This document shows, piece by piece, positions 1-9,291 of a stretch of DNA of 64,000 nucleotides (the first letter of the stretch is position 1; each line of letters starts with the position of its first letter). The translations under genes were made by a program, and so were the position numbers. The DNA lies in NCBI RefSeq assembly GCF_964355755.1, contig NC_092672.1, forward strand, positions 16,552,501-16,616,500. The letters run 5' to 3'. The notes under the pieces are model-generated. The model was not told the origin of the DNA, made no database searches, and was given only the letters and a program-made list of their open reading frames with translations. The DNA comes from Antedon mediterranea (taxonomy: Eukaryota > Echinodermata > Crinoidea > Comatulida > Antedonidae).

Positions 1-2399
1 AGAGAGATAGATCAGCAAGAGAGAGATAGATAGATCAGCGAGAGAGAGAAAGAGATAGATCAGCGAGAGAGAGAGAGAGATAGATCAGCGAGAGAGAGAG
101 AGAGATAGATCAGCGAGAGAGAGAGAGATAGATCAGCGAGAGAGAGAGATAGATCAGCGAGAGAGAGATAACGAGATCAGCGAGAGAGAGAGGGAGATAG
201 ATTAGCGATAGAGAGATAGATAGATCAGCGAGAGAGAGATAGATCAGCGAGAGGGAGAGAGATAGATCAGCGAGAGAGAAGATAGATCAGCGAGGGAGAG
301 ATAGATCAGCGAGAGAGAGATAGATAGATCAGCGAGAGAGAGATAAATCAGCGAGAGAGAGATAGAAAGATCAGTGAGAGAGAGATAGATCAGCGAGAGA
401 GAGAGAGATAGATAGATCAGCGAGAGAGACAGCGATAGATCAGCGACAGAGAGACAGATCAGCGAGAGAGATAGATCAGCGAGAGAGAGATAGATCAGCG
501 AGAGAGAGATAGATCAGCGAGAGAGAGATAGATCAGCGAGAGAGATAGATCAGCGAGAGAGAGATAGATCAGCGAGAGAGAGATAGATCAGCGAGAGAGA
601 GAGAGATAGATCAGCGAGAGAGAGATAGATCAGCGAGAGAGAGAAATAGATCAGCGAGAGAGAGATAGATGAGAGAGAGAGAGATAGATCAGTGAGAGAG
701 AGATAGATCAGCGAGAGAGAGATAGATCAGCGAGAGAGAGATAGATAGATCAGCGAGAGAGAGATAGATAGATCAACGAAAGAGATAGATAGATCAGCGA
801 GAGGGAAAGAGAGAGAGGTAGATCAGCGAGAGAGAGATAGATCAGCGAGAGAGAGATAGATCAGCGAGAGAGAGATAGATCAGCGAGAGAGAGATAGATA
901 GATTAGCGAAAGAGAGATAGATCAGCGAGAGAGATTTATATCAGCGAGAGAGAGATAGATCAGCGAGAGAGAGATAGATCAGCGAGAGAGAGAGAGAGAT
1001 AGATCAGCGAGAGAGAGATAGATAGATCAGCGAGAGAGAGATAGATCAGCGAGAGAGAGAGAGATAGATTAGCGAGAGAGAGAGAGAGATAGATCGGCGA
1101 GAGAGAGATAGATAGATCAGCGAGAGAGAGAGAGATAGATTTGCGAGAGAGAGATAGATAGATCAGAGAGAGAGAGAGATAGATCAGCGAGAGAGAGAGA
1201 GATAGATCAGCGAGAGAGAGATAGATAGATCAGCGAGAGAGAGATAGATCAGCGACAGAGAGAGAGATAGATCAGCGAGAGAGAGATAGATCAGTGAGAG
1301 ACAGAGAAATAGATCAGCGAGAGAGAGAGATAGATCAGCGAGAGAGATAGATCAGCGAGAAAGAGATAGATCAGCGAGAGAGAGATTGATCAGCGAGAGA
1401 GAGATAGATCAGCGAGAGAGAGATTGATCAGCGAAAGAAAGATAGTTCAGCGAGAGAGAGATAGATCAGCGAGAGAGAGATAGATCAGCGAGAGAGAGAG
1501 ATAGATCAGCGAGAGAGAGATAGATCAGCGAGAGAGAGGTAGATCAGCGAGAGAGAGAGAGATAGATCAGCGAGAGAGAGATAGATCAGCGAGAGAGAGA
1601 TAGATCAGCGAGAGAGAGAGATAGATTAGCGACAGAGAGATAGATCAGCGAGAGATAGATCAGCGAGAGAGAGATAGATTAGCGACAGAGAGATAGATCA
1701 GCGAGAGATAGATCAGCGAGAGAGAGATAGATCAGCGAGAGAGAGAGAGATAGATAGATCAGCGAGAGAGAGAGATAGATCAGCGAGAGAGAGATAGATA
1801 GATCAGCGAGAGAGAGATAGATCAGCGAGAGAGAGATAGAAAGATGAGTGAGAGAGAGATAGATCAGCGAGAGAGAGAGATAGATAGATCAGCGAGAGAG
1901 AGATAGATCAGCGACAGAGAGACAGATCAGCGAGATAGATAGATCAGCGAGCGAGAGATAGATCAGCGAAAGAGAGATAGATCAGCGAGAGAGAGATAGA
2001 TCAGCGAGAGAGATAGATCAGCGAGAGAGAGATAGATCAGCGAGAGAGAGATAGATCAGCGAGAGAGAGAGATAGATCAGCGAGAGAGAGATAGATCAGC
2101 GAGAGAGAGATAGATCAGCGAGAGAGAGATAGATCAGCGAGAGAGAGATAGATCAGTGAGAGAGAGATAGATCAGCGAGAGAGAGAGATAGATCAGCGAG
2201 AAAGAGATAGATAGATCAGCGAGAGAGAGATAGATAGATCAACGAGAGAGATAGATAGATCAGCGAGAGGGAGAGAGAGGTAGATCAGGGAGAGAGAGAT
2301 AGATCAGCGAGAGAGAGATAGATCAGCGAGAGAGAGATAGATCAGCGAGAGAGAGATAGATCAGCGAGAGAGAGATAGATCAGCGAGAGAGAGATAGAT

Positions 2400-4560
2400 C
2401 AGCGAGAGAGAGATAGATCAGCGAGAGAGAGATAGATAAGCGAGAGAGAGATAGATCAGCGAGAGAGAGATAGATCAGCGAGAGAGAGATAGATCAGAGA
2501 GAGAGAGATAGATCAGCGAGAGAGAGATAGATCAGCGAGAGAGAGATAGATCAATGAGAGAGAGAGAGAGATAGATCAGCGAGAGAGAGATAGATCAGCG
2601 AGAGAGAGATAGATCAGCGAGAGAGAGAGATAGATCAGCGAGAGAGAGATAGATCAGCGAGAGAGATAGATCAGCGAGAGAGAGATAGATCAGCGAGAGA
2701 GAGATAGATCAGCGAGAGAGAGATAGATCAGCGAGAGAGAGATAGATAGATCAGCGAGAGAGAGAAAGATAGATCAGCGAGATAGAGAGAGAGATAGATC
2801 AGCGAGAGAGAGATAGATAGCTAGATCAGCGAGAGAGAGATAGGTAGATCAGCGAGAGAGAGAGATAGATAGATCAGCGAGAGAGAGAGATAGATAGATC
2901 AGTGAGAGAGAGAGATAGATAGATCAGTGAGAGAGAGATGGATAGATCAGCGAGAGAGAGATAGATAGACCAGCGAGAGAAAGAGAGAGAGATAGATCAG
3001 CAAGAGAGAGATAGGTAGATCAGCGAGAGAGAGAAAGAGATAGATCAGCGAGAGAGAGAGAGATAGATCAGCGAGAGAGAGAGAGAGATAGATCAGCGAG
3101 AGAGAGAGATAGATCAGCTAGAGAGAGATAAATAGATCAGCGAGAGAGAGAGGGAGATAGATCAGCAAGAGAGAGATAGATAGATCAGCGAGAGAGAGAT
3201 AGATCAGCCAGTGAGAGAGATAGATAGATCAGCGAGAGAGAGAGAGAGATAGATCAGCCAGAGAGAGATAGATAGATCAGCGAGAGAGAACAAGAGAGAT
3301 AGATCAGCCAGAGAGAGATAGATAGATCAGCGAGAGAGAGATAGATAGATCAGCGAGAGAGAGAGATAGATCAGCGAGAGAGAGATAGATAGATCAGCGA
3401 GAGAGACAGCGATAGATCAGCGAGAGAGAGAGATAGAGAGATCAGCGAGAGAGACAGAGATAGATCAGCGAGAGAGAGAGAGATAGATCAGCGAAAGAGA
3501 GATAGATATATCAGCGAGAGAGAGATAGATCAGCGAGAGAGAGATAGATAAGCGAGAGAGAGAGATAGATCAGCGAGAGAGAGATAGATCAGCGAGAGAG
3601 AGATAGATCAGAGAGAGAGATAGATCAGCGAGAGAGAGATAGATCAGCGAGAGAGAGATAGATCAATGAGAGAGAGAGAGAGAGATAGATCAGCGAGAGA
3701 GAGATAGATCAGCGAGAGAGAGATAGATCAGCGAGAGAGAGAGATAGATCAGCGAGAGAGAGATAGATCAGCGAGAGAGATAGATCAGCGAGAGAGAGAT
3801 AGATCAGCGAGAGAGAGATAGATCAGCGAGAGAGAGATAGATCAGTGAGAGAGAGATAGATAGATCAGCGAGAGAGAGAAAGATAGATCAGCGAGATAGA
3901 GAGAGAGATAGATCAGCGAGAGAGAGATAGATAGCTAGATCAGCGAGAGAGAGATAGGTAGATCAGCGAGAGAGAGAGAGATAGATAGATCGGCGAGAGA
4001 GAGATAGATAGATCAGTGAGAGAGAGAGATAGATAGATCAGTGAGAGAGAGATGGATAGATCAGCGAGAGAGAGATAGATAGACCAGCGAGAGAAAGAGA
4101 GAGAGATAGATCAGCAAGAGAGAGATAGGTAGATCAGCGAGAGAGAGAAAGAGATAGATCAGCGAGAGAGAGAGAGATAGATCAGCGAGAGAGAGAGAGA
4201 GAGATAGATCAGCGAGAGAGAGAGATAGATCAGCGAGAGAGAGATAAATAGAACAGCGAGAGAGAGAGGGAGATAGATCAGCGAGAGAGAGATAGATAGA
4301 TCAGCGAGAGAGAGAGATAGATCAGCCAGTGAGAGAGATAGATAGATCAGCGAGAGAGAGAGAGATAGATCAGCCAGAGAGAGATAGATAGATCAGCGAG
4401 AGAGAACAAGAGAGATAGATCAGCCAGAGAGAGATAGATAGATCAGCGAGAGAGAGATAGATAGATCAGCGAGAGAGAGAGATAGATCAGCGAGAGAGAC
4501 AGAGATAGATCAGCGAGAGAGAGAGATAGATCAGCGAAAGAGAGATAGATATATCAGCGA
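2400..4560 (+). repeat. Two tandem ~1.11-kb higher-order repeat copies
   Basis: Rare variants recur at a constant offset. TCAATGAG is at 2551 and 3663, GATAGCTAGATC is near 2821 and 3935, GACCAGCGAG is at 2968 and 4082, and the unusual GAACAAGAG is near 3291 and 4407. The offsets are 1112-1116 bp. The two copies are nearly identical, differing mainly by AG-step length changes. Copy one is about 2400-3510 and copy two about 3515-4560. Limits were judged by eye. Confidence 0.8.
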
Positions 4561-5269
4561 GAGAGACAGTGATAGATCAGCAAGAGAGAGAGATAGATAG
4601 ATCAGCGAGAGAGACAGAGATAGATCAGCGAGAGAGAGATAGATCAGCGAGAGAGACAGAGATAGATCAGCGAGAGAGAGAGATAGATCAGCGAGAGAGA
4701 GAGATAGATCAGCGAGAGAGAGATAGATCAGCGACAGAGAGATAGATCAGCGACAGAAAGATAGATCAGCGAGAGAGAGATAGATCAGCGAGAGAGAGAG
4801 ATAGATCAGCGGGGGAGAGAGAGATAGATCAGCGAGAGCGAGAGATTGATCAGCGAGAGAGAGAGATCAGCGAGAGAGAGATAGATCAGCGAGAGAGAGA
4901 TAGATCAGCGAGAGAGAGAGATAGATCAGCGAGAGAGAGATAGATCAGCGGGGGAGAGATAGATCAGCGAGAGAGAGATAGATCAGCGAGAGAGAGATAG
5001 ATCAGCGAGAGAGAGATAGATCACCGAGAGAGATAGATCACCGAGAGAGAGAGAGATAGATCAGCGAGAGAGAGAGATAGATCAGCGAGAGAGAGATTGA
5101 TCTGCGAGAGAGAGAGATAGATCAGCGAGAGAGATAGATCAGCGAGAGAGAGATAGATCACCGAGAGAGATAGATCAGCGAGAGAGAAATAGATCAGCGA
5201 GAGAGAGATAGATCAGCGAGAGAGAGATAGATCTGCGAGAGAGAGATAGATCAGCGAGAGAGATAGATC

Positions 5270-5655
5270 AGCGAGAGAGAGAGATAGATCAGCGAGAGAG
5301 AGAGATAGATCAACGAGATAGATAGATCAGCGAGAGAGAGATAGATCAGCGGGAGAAAAAGATAGATCAGCGAGAGAGAGATAGATCAGCGAGAGAGATA
5401 GATCAGCGAGAGGGAGAGAGAGATAGATCAGGGAGAGAGAGATAGATCATCGAGAGAGATAGATCAGCGAGAGAGAGAGATAGATCAGCGAGAGAGAGAG
5501 ATAGATCAACGAGATAGATAGATCAGCGAGAGAGAGATAGATCAGCGGGAGAAAAAGATAGATCAGCGAGAGAGAGATAGATCAGCGAGAGAGATAGATC
5601 AGCGAGAGGGAGAGAGAGATAGATCAGGGAGAGAGAGATAGATCATCGAGATAGA
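5270..5655 (+). repeat. 196-bp local tandem duplication in satellite
   Basis: The variants TCAACGAGATAGATAG, GCGGGAGAAAAAG and the following CAGGGAGAG/GATCATCGAG units occur twice, offset by 196 bp (for example GCGGGAGAAAAAG near 5349 and 5545). This is about ten units copied as a block, which fits a recent unequal exchange. Confidence 0.75.
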
Positions 5656-6164
5656 GATAGATCAGCGAGAGAGAGATAGATCAGCGAGAAAGATATAGAT
5701 CGATGAGAGAGAGATAGATCAGCGAGAGAGAGATAGATCAGCCAGAGAGAGATAGATAGATCAGCGAGAGAGAGAGAGAGATCAGCGAGAGAGAGATAGA
5801 TCAACGAGAGAGAGATAGATCAGCGAGAGAGAGATAGATCAGCGAGAGAGAGAGATAGATCAGCGAGAGAGAGAGATAGATCAGCGAGAGAGAGATAGAT
5901 CAGCAAGAGAGAGACAGATCAGCGAGAGAGAGATAGATCAGCGAGAGAGAGATAGATCAGCGAGAGAGAGATAGATCAGCGAGAGAGAGATTGATCAGCG
6001 AGAGAGAGATAGATCAGCGAGAGAGAGATTGATCAGCGAGAGAGAGATAGATCAGCGAGAGAGATAGATCAGCGCAAGAGAGATAGATCAGCGAGAGAGA
6101 GATAGATCAGCGAGAGAGAGATAGATCAGCGAGAGAGAGAAAGATCAGCGAGAGAGAGATAGAT

Positions 6165-6720
6165 CAGTGAGAGGAGAGATAAATCAGCGAGAGAGAGATA
6201 GATCAGCGAGAGAGAGATAGATCAGCGAGAGAGATAGAGATAGATAGATCAGCGACAGAGAGATAGATAGATCAGCGAGAGAGAGAGATAGATAGATCAG
6301 CGAGAGAGAGATAGATAGATCAGCGAGAGAGAGATAGATAGATCAGCGAGAGAGAGATAGATAGATCAGCGAGAGAGAGATAGATCAGCGAGAGAGATAG
6401 ATCAGCGAGAGAGAGATAGATCAGCGAGAGAGAGATAGATCAGCGAGAGGAGAGATAAATCAGCGAGAGAGAGATAGATCAGCGAGAGAAATAGAGATAG
6501 ATAGATCAGCGACAGAGAGATAGATAGATCAGCGAGAGAGAGAGAGATAGATAGATCAGCAAGAGAGAGATAGATAGATCAGCGAGAGAGAGATAGATAG
6601 ATCAGCGAGAGAGAGAGATAGATAGATCAGCAAGAGAGAGATAGATAGATCAGCGAGAGAGAGATAGATAGATCAGCGAGAGAGATAGATAGATCAGCGA
6701 GAGAGAGAGAGAGATAGATT
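6165..6720 (+). repeat. 276-bp local tandem duplication in satellite
   Basis: The block beginning GAGGAGAGATAAATCAG at 6171 recurs at 6447. It is followed in both places by a GATAGAGATAGATAG unit and a GCGACAGAGAG unit. The second copy then runs into units with extra GATA steps. Copy limits are approximate. Confidence 0.65.
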
Positions 6721-7070
6721 GATCAGCGAGATAGAGATAGATAGATCAGTGAGAGAGAGAGATAGATAGATAGATCAGCGAGAGAGAGATAGATAGATCA
6801 GCGAGAAAGAGATAGATAGATAGATCAGCGAGAGAGAGATAGATAGATCAGTGAGAGAGAGATAGATCAGCGAGAGAGATAGATCAGCGGGAGAGAGATA
6901 GATCAGCGAGAGAGAGATAGATCAGCGAGAGAGAGATAGATCCGCGAGAGAGAGAGATAGATCAGCGAGAGAGAGATAGATCAGCAAGAGAGAGACAGAT
7001 CAGCGAGAGAGATAGATCAGCGAGGGAGAGATAGATCAGCGAGAGAGAGATAGATCAGTGAGAGAGAGAT

Positions 7071-7086
7071 TGATTGATTGATTGAT
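7071..7086 (-). repeat. LINE 3' terminal tail, (TGAT)4
   Basis: Four perfect TGAT copies (ATCA on the element strand) lie between the satellite and the LINE 3' UTR. Short tandem tails are usual for CR1/L2/Rex-type LINEs that lack poly(A). The adjoining satellite ends in GAT, which matches the tail and blurs the exact junction. Confidence 0.85.
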
Positions 7087-7089
7087 TCT

Positions 7090-7095
7090 TTTATT
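7090..7095 (-). promoter_or_regulatory. Candidate polyadenylation signal AATAAA of the LINE
   Basis: On the minus strand AATAAA ends 3 bp before the tail repeat. It sits inside an A-rich stretch, so it may be chance. CR1-type elements do not strictly need it because their 3' ends are defined by the tail and 3' UTR structure. Confidence 0.35.
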
Positions 7096-7285
7096 TTTCA
7101 CACAACATTCATAAAAATATAAATAAAAAATTAAGTACAATAAAGTGTGAAAAACAGGGTAACCACAAGCAAGCAAAGCTTTTAATCTGTGGCACCTTAA
7201 CTTAAAATATAAATTTACAAATATATTACAAAAAATGTTTTCATGTAGTAAATAAATGAACGAAAATACAACGTACTATAATATA

Positions 7286-7302
7286 ATATATATATATATA
7301 TA
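7286..7302. repeat. (AT)n microsatellite in LINE 3' UTR
   Basis: A 17-bp alternating AT run, preceded by imperfect ATAAT repeats from about 7277. Simple-sequence feature with no inferred role. Confidence 0.85.
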
Positions 7303-7339
7303 CTTCACAGTCTCAGAATATATACGAAAATGTAATTAA

Positions 7340-7618
7340 TTAAGTTAATGTTAGACATATTTTACAAATGTTGTTTTCGCAAAGATATGTTGTTTCTTTA
7401 TAACTATTAATGCATTTATTTAGTAATAGTTTTTTAAATATTGATATATTTTCACTCTCTCTTATATTTCTTATAAGTTGATTCCATAGCTTAGGTCCTC
7501 TATATGCTATACTTTGCTGACCCATATTAGTTGATTTTAATTTTATACAATAATTGTCTTTATTTCGAGTGTTATATGTATGATAATTATCAAATAAACT
7601 GAATAAAGAATTAAACAT
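7340..7618 (-). pseudogene. ORF2 C-terminal tail segment after second frameshift
   Basis: About 92 codons beginning MFNSLFSLFDNYH and continuing with YNTRNKDNY, GQQSIAYRGPKLWNQL and SISIFKK-like residues, ending at a stop at 7340-7342. The pattern HxYNTRxK...SIxYRGPKLWN is the conserved C-terminal end of CR1/L2/Jockey-type ORF2. This shows it is coding tail rather than 3' UTR. The ATG at its start lies in the middle of the ancestral frame and is unlikely to be a real start. Confidence 0.85.
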
Positions 7619-7916
7619 TTTGGAAGTTGTCCTTTTTGGTATTTAAACATAAAATTTAAAACACTGTTTTTATACAAATCAAATATATTAAATGTGCCCG
7701 TTTTCACAAAGAGCTGAGAAGAGGGATGATGAAAGTCTACCTTACAAATAATCCTAAGAACTCTTTTCTGAAGCAAAAGAAGGCGATCCAAATTGTCTTT
7801 GTTTCTCGCACCCCATACAATAATACCATATGTCAACACTGGTAATATAAGTGTCTTGTATATGGTAAGTAACACTTGAGTAGATACTAAGTTTTTTATA
7901 TGACACATGGCACCAA
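7618..7916 (-). pseudogene. ORF2 RT thumb segment, distal to the DNA-element insertion
   Basis: Reading resumes on the far side of the DNA element with IGAMCHIKNLVS, then LLTIYKTLILPVLTYGIIVWG, LLLLQKRVLRII and FKYQKGQLPK. This matches the thumb region that follows KFLGV in CR1/L2/Jockey reverse transcriptases, including the near-invariant LILP..YG..VWG block. The frame is lost at the four-T run at 7618-7621 and continues in the next frame. Confidence 0.88.
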
Positions 7917-7918
7917 TA

Positions 7919-7938
7919 GACACGTTTCGCGCTCGCGA
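7919..7938 (+). repeat. Left terminal inverted repeat of nested DNA element
   Basis: 20 bp that is the exact reverse complement of 8692-8711. The inverted match extends to 7915-7938 against 8692-8715 if flanking AATA/TATT is counted, because the short target duplication is self-complementary. It contains CGCGCTCGCG, strikingly CpG-rich beside the AT-rich LINE. Confidence 0.9.
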
Positions 7939-8008
7939 GGTCACCGTCAGTTTGACCTTTTAGTGGGTATACAATGGTAAACAAACACAGCGAGAGGTAT
8001 GTTAAAGC

Positions 8009-8080
8009 ATGGGAGAACTGAGAGATGATCATCTTAATAAGCAATCGTCAAAACTAGCCTTTGATGGAATGGCATGGTAA
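8009..8080 (+). other. Possible remnant first exon at left end of nested element
   Basis: A 23-codon open frame beginning ATGGGAGAACTG, directly after a TGTTAAAGCAT block. It ends at TGG-TAA, where ATG|GTAAGG also reads as a plausible 5' splice site. The mirror position at the other end of the element also carries a short coding-looking stretch with a donor site. This suggests an ancestral element with genes starting from both ends. The stretch is very short and has no recognisable domain, so it may be chance. Confidence 0.2.
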
Positions 8081-8375
8081 GGATGTTATTTATTTTCTAA
8101 ACTTATGTTTTATATTCACTGTAGAATTATTTGGGCATTTGGTTCGGAGTCATCGACTTTATTTATGTATTGTCATTTTTGGTTTGACACATATATATAT
8201 TTAACGGTGCATTTAATACATGTTAACTGTTGATTATATTTACAAATGTTGCGTAAATATATTAGCCTAATTATTATCTTTCATTCTTCTTCATTGCATC
8301 TTCTATGTATTGTGATGTTCTTCGGCGCTTAAACAGACACCCAAGCCTCCTAGGCCTAGTAGACGTAGTAGCGCA
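8081..8375. other. Interior of nested DNA element, no feature recognised
   Basis: AT-rich filler with an (AT)n-like run near 8190-8201, turning GC-richer from about 8320. Short opposing frames over 8303-8502 are mutual shadows. I see no transposase motif here, as expected for a deletion derivative. Confidence 0.5.
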
Positions 8376-8615
8376 TCAGGCAACGCCACCAGGCGGGCGG
8401 AGAGACACGAGCACATCGTGGACGTACCTTTCCTTGAAAAATTTCCAAGATTTTGCGCCACTATCCTTCGGAGCCGACGCAAACCACTCAGCAAGTGTTT
8501 GAAAATTAAAAACAGGAATATTATTCAGTGATTTTGTGTAGTTAAATTCACGATTTATCCAACATATACAACATTTATGATGCACCTTGCAACAAAAGCA
8601 CTCGGCAGTCGCCAT
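8376..8615 (-). CDS. Small Cys/His-rich ORF in nested element, possible truncated first exon
   Basis: 79 codons from an ATG in good context (GCGAAATGGCG), 97 bp inside the right end of the element. The protein starts MATAECFCCKVHHKCCICW, a Cys/His cluster that could bind metal, and later reads WKFFKERYVHDVLV. Within that, AAAG|GTACGT (cut between 8428 and 8427) is close to an ideal 5' splice site. The true exon may therefore end at FFKE and the rest be intron. The CCAAT box upstream supports a transcription start nearby. YVHDVLV loosely recalls the start of SWIM/YqaJ-nuclease proteins carried by ISL2EU-type transposons, but that is a weak resemblance from memory. It could equally be a captured host exon. 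Confidence 0.4.
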   Translation of the reverse strand: MATAECFCCKVHHKCCICWINREFNYTKSLNNIPVFNFQTLAEWFASAPKDSGAKSWKFFKERYVHDVLVSLRPPGGVA

Positions 8616-8691
8616 TTCGCTATGCTTCAACACGCACTAGGCGAGAGGTGTTCGGGTTGTTTACAAATCTATACCCACTATTTCTGATTGG

Positions 8692-8711
8692 TCGCGAGCG
8701 CGAAACGTGTC
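8692..8711 (-). repeat. Right terminal inverted repeat of nested DNA element
   Basis: Exact inverted copy of 7919-7938. Immediately inside it on the minus strand lies a CCAAT box (GACCAATCAG, 8684-8693), then AT-rich sequence and the possible first exon. The end may therefore double as a promoter. Confidence 0.9.
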
Positions 8712-8712
8712 T

Positions 8713-9291
8713 ATTATTGAGGATGCTTTACAAGAAACTGCATTTGTATGGTGTCTAAAGTTCAGTTTCTCATCAATGATGACACCGAGAAATTTAGTAT
8801 ATGGTACTCTATCTATTGAAACTCTATTTATTGAAAGTACAAATTGGGATGTGTCAATGTTGGTATTCTTTCCACTAAATAACATATACGTAGTCTTGGT
8901 TGTATTAATATTTAATCTATTAGTTTTACACCATTTCTCAATTTTATTTAGTTCATTTGTCATTATTGTAAAGGCAGTGACGATATCATTGTGTTGTAAA
9001 AACATATTCGTATCATCTGCAAACATTATTAAATCAACGACATTACTTACAGAAAACATGTCATTTATGAATATCAAAAACAGCAGGGGTCCAAGGATTG
9101 ACCCTTGTGGAACGCCTTGTTTTATTATTTTGGTTACAGACTGACACTTCCCAATTTGTACGAATTGTTGTCTTTCTCTAAGGTAGCTACGGTACCAATC
9201 AAGAACCACGCCTCTTATTCCATAATGGGGCAATTTTGTGAGCAATAATTCATGATTTATCGAATCGAACGCCTTGGATAAATCCAAAAAA
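8713..9291 (-). pseudogene. ORF2 middle part: RT palm, between frameshift and DNA-element insertion
   Basis: After the frameshift the next frame reads the RT palm. Motif A is [16 protein letters not shown] with the first catalytic Asp. Motif B is [14 protein letters not shown]. Motif C is MFADDTNMF (FADD codons at 9012-9023) with the catalytic Asp pair. [15 protein letters not shown] is the region after motif D. All catalytic aspartates are intact. The open frame has no true ATG of its own. It runs 16 codons into the nested DNA transposon, where it stops. It is only a fragment of the ORF2 protein. Confidence 0.9.

Larger units (their letters stand above)
1..7070 (+). repeat. 19-bp GA/GATA-rich satellite, left array
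   Basis: Uninterrupted tandem repeat with consensus unit GATAGATCAGCGAGAGAGA (19 bp). Unit length changes in discrete steps. Adding or losing AG dinucleotides gives 17, 21 or 23 bp, and an extra GATA gives GATAGATAGATC. Each unit normally carries one GATC, one CpG (in AGCGAG) and a (GA)3-5 tract, so the plus strand is strongly purine-rich. Common variants are AGTGAG, AGCAAG, AGCCAG, AGGGAG and ATCTGCG. No other sequence interrupts it, and it continues beyond the window start. It stops at the 3' tail of a LINE. I see no gene or promoter in it. Confidence 0.97.
7087..7339 (-). other. LINE 3' untranslated region
   Basis: AT-rich non-coding sequence between the ORF2 stop (7340-7342) and the tail. 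It holds an (AT)n run at 7286-7302. In CR1/L2 elements the last part of the 3' UTR normally carries the hairpin recognised by the reverse transcriptase. I did not find one by eye that I would defend. Confidence 0.7.
7919..8711. mobile_element. Nested DNA transposon (non-autonomous, ~793-795 bp) with 20-bp TIRs
   Basis: This segment interrupts the RT gene between palm and thumb and has perfect 20-bp terminal inverted repeats, GACACGTTTCGCGCTCGCGA. Further in, TAGTGGGTAT (7961-7970) pairs with its complement at 8671-8680, followed by diverged GTAAACAA and TGTTRAAGCAT blocks. The inverted similarity is therefore imperfect over about 90-100 bp. Flanks allow a 2-bp duplication read as TA (element 7919-8711) or AT (element 7918-8712). 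Only removal with AT restores the RT frame (SSI then IGAMC), so I prefer AT. A 2-bp AT duplication would suit the ISL2EU superfamily, and TA would suit Tc1/mariner-like elements. No full transposase is present. Confidence 0.85.

Noticed and set aside
1-7070. CRISPR-like regular repeats
   Set aside because: There are no unique spacers. Repeat and spacer are the same unit, lengths vary in 2-bp steps, and the context is eukaryotic.
7754-8044. 96-codon minus-strand frame across the left edge of the DNA element
   Set aside because: It crosses the transposon junction and reads the LINE thumb region in the wrong frame. It is a chance chimera with no family features.
8303-8502. Opposed short frames at 8303-8494 (-) and 8305-8502 (+)
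   Set aside because: They overlap each other and the better-supported minus-strand ORF, and show no motif.
7989-8648. CGAGAGGT near both ends of the DNA element (7990-7999 and 8641-8648), resembling the satellite unit
   Set aside because: Eight bases only, in direct rather than inverted orientation, without the GATC core. Likely chance.
7905-8720. Longer (4-9 bp) target duplication for the DNA element
   Set aside because: Comparing CCTCAATAAT… with …ATTGGTGCC at each possible element end gave only 2-bp matches (AT or TA).
8707-9144. Plus-strand frame opposite the RT palm
   Set aside because: It is an antisense shadow of ORF2. Conserved RT motifs prove the minus strand codes.
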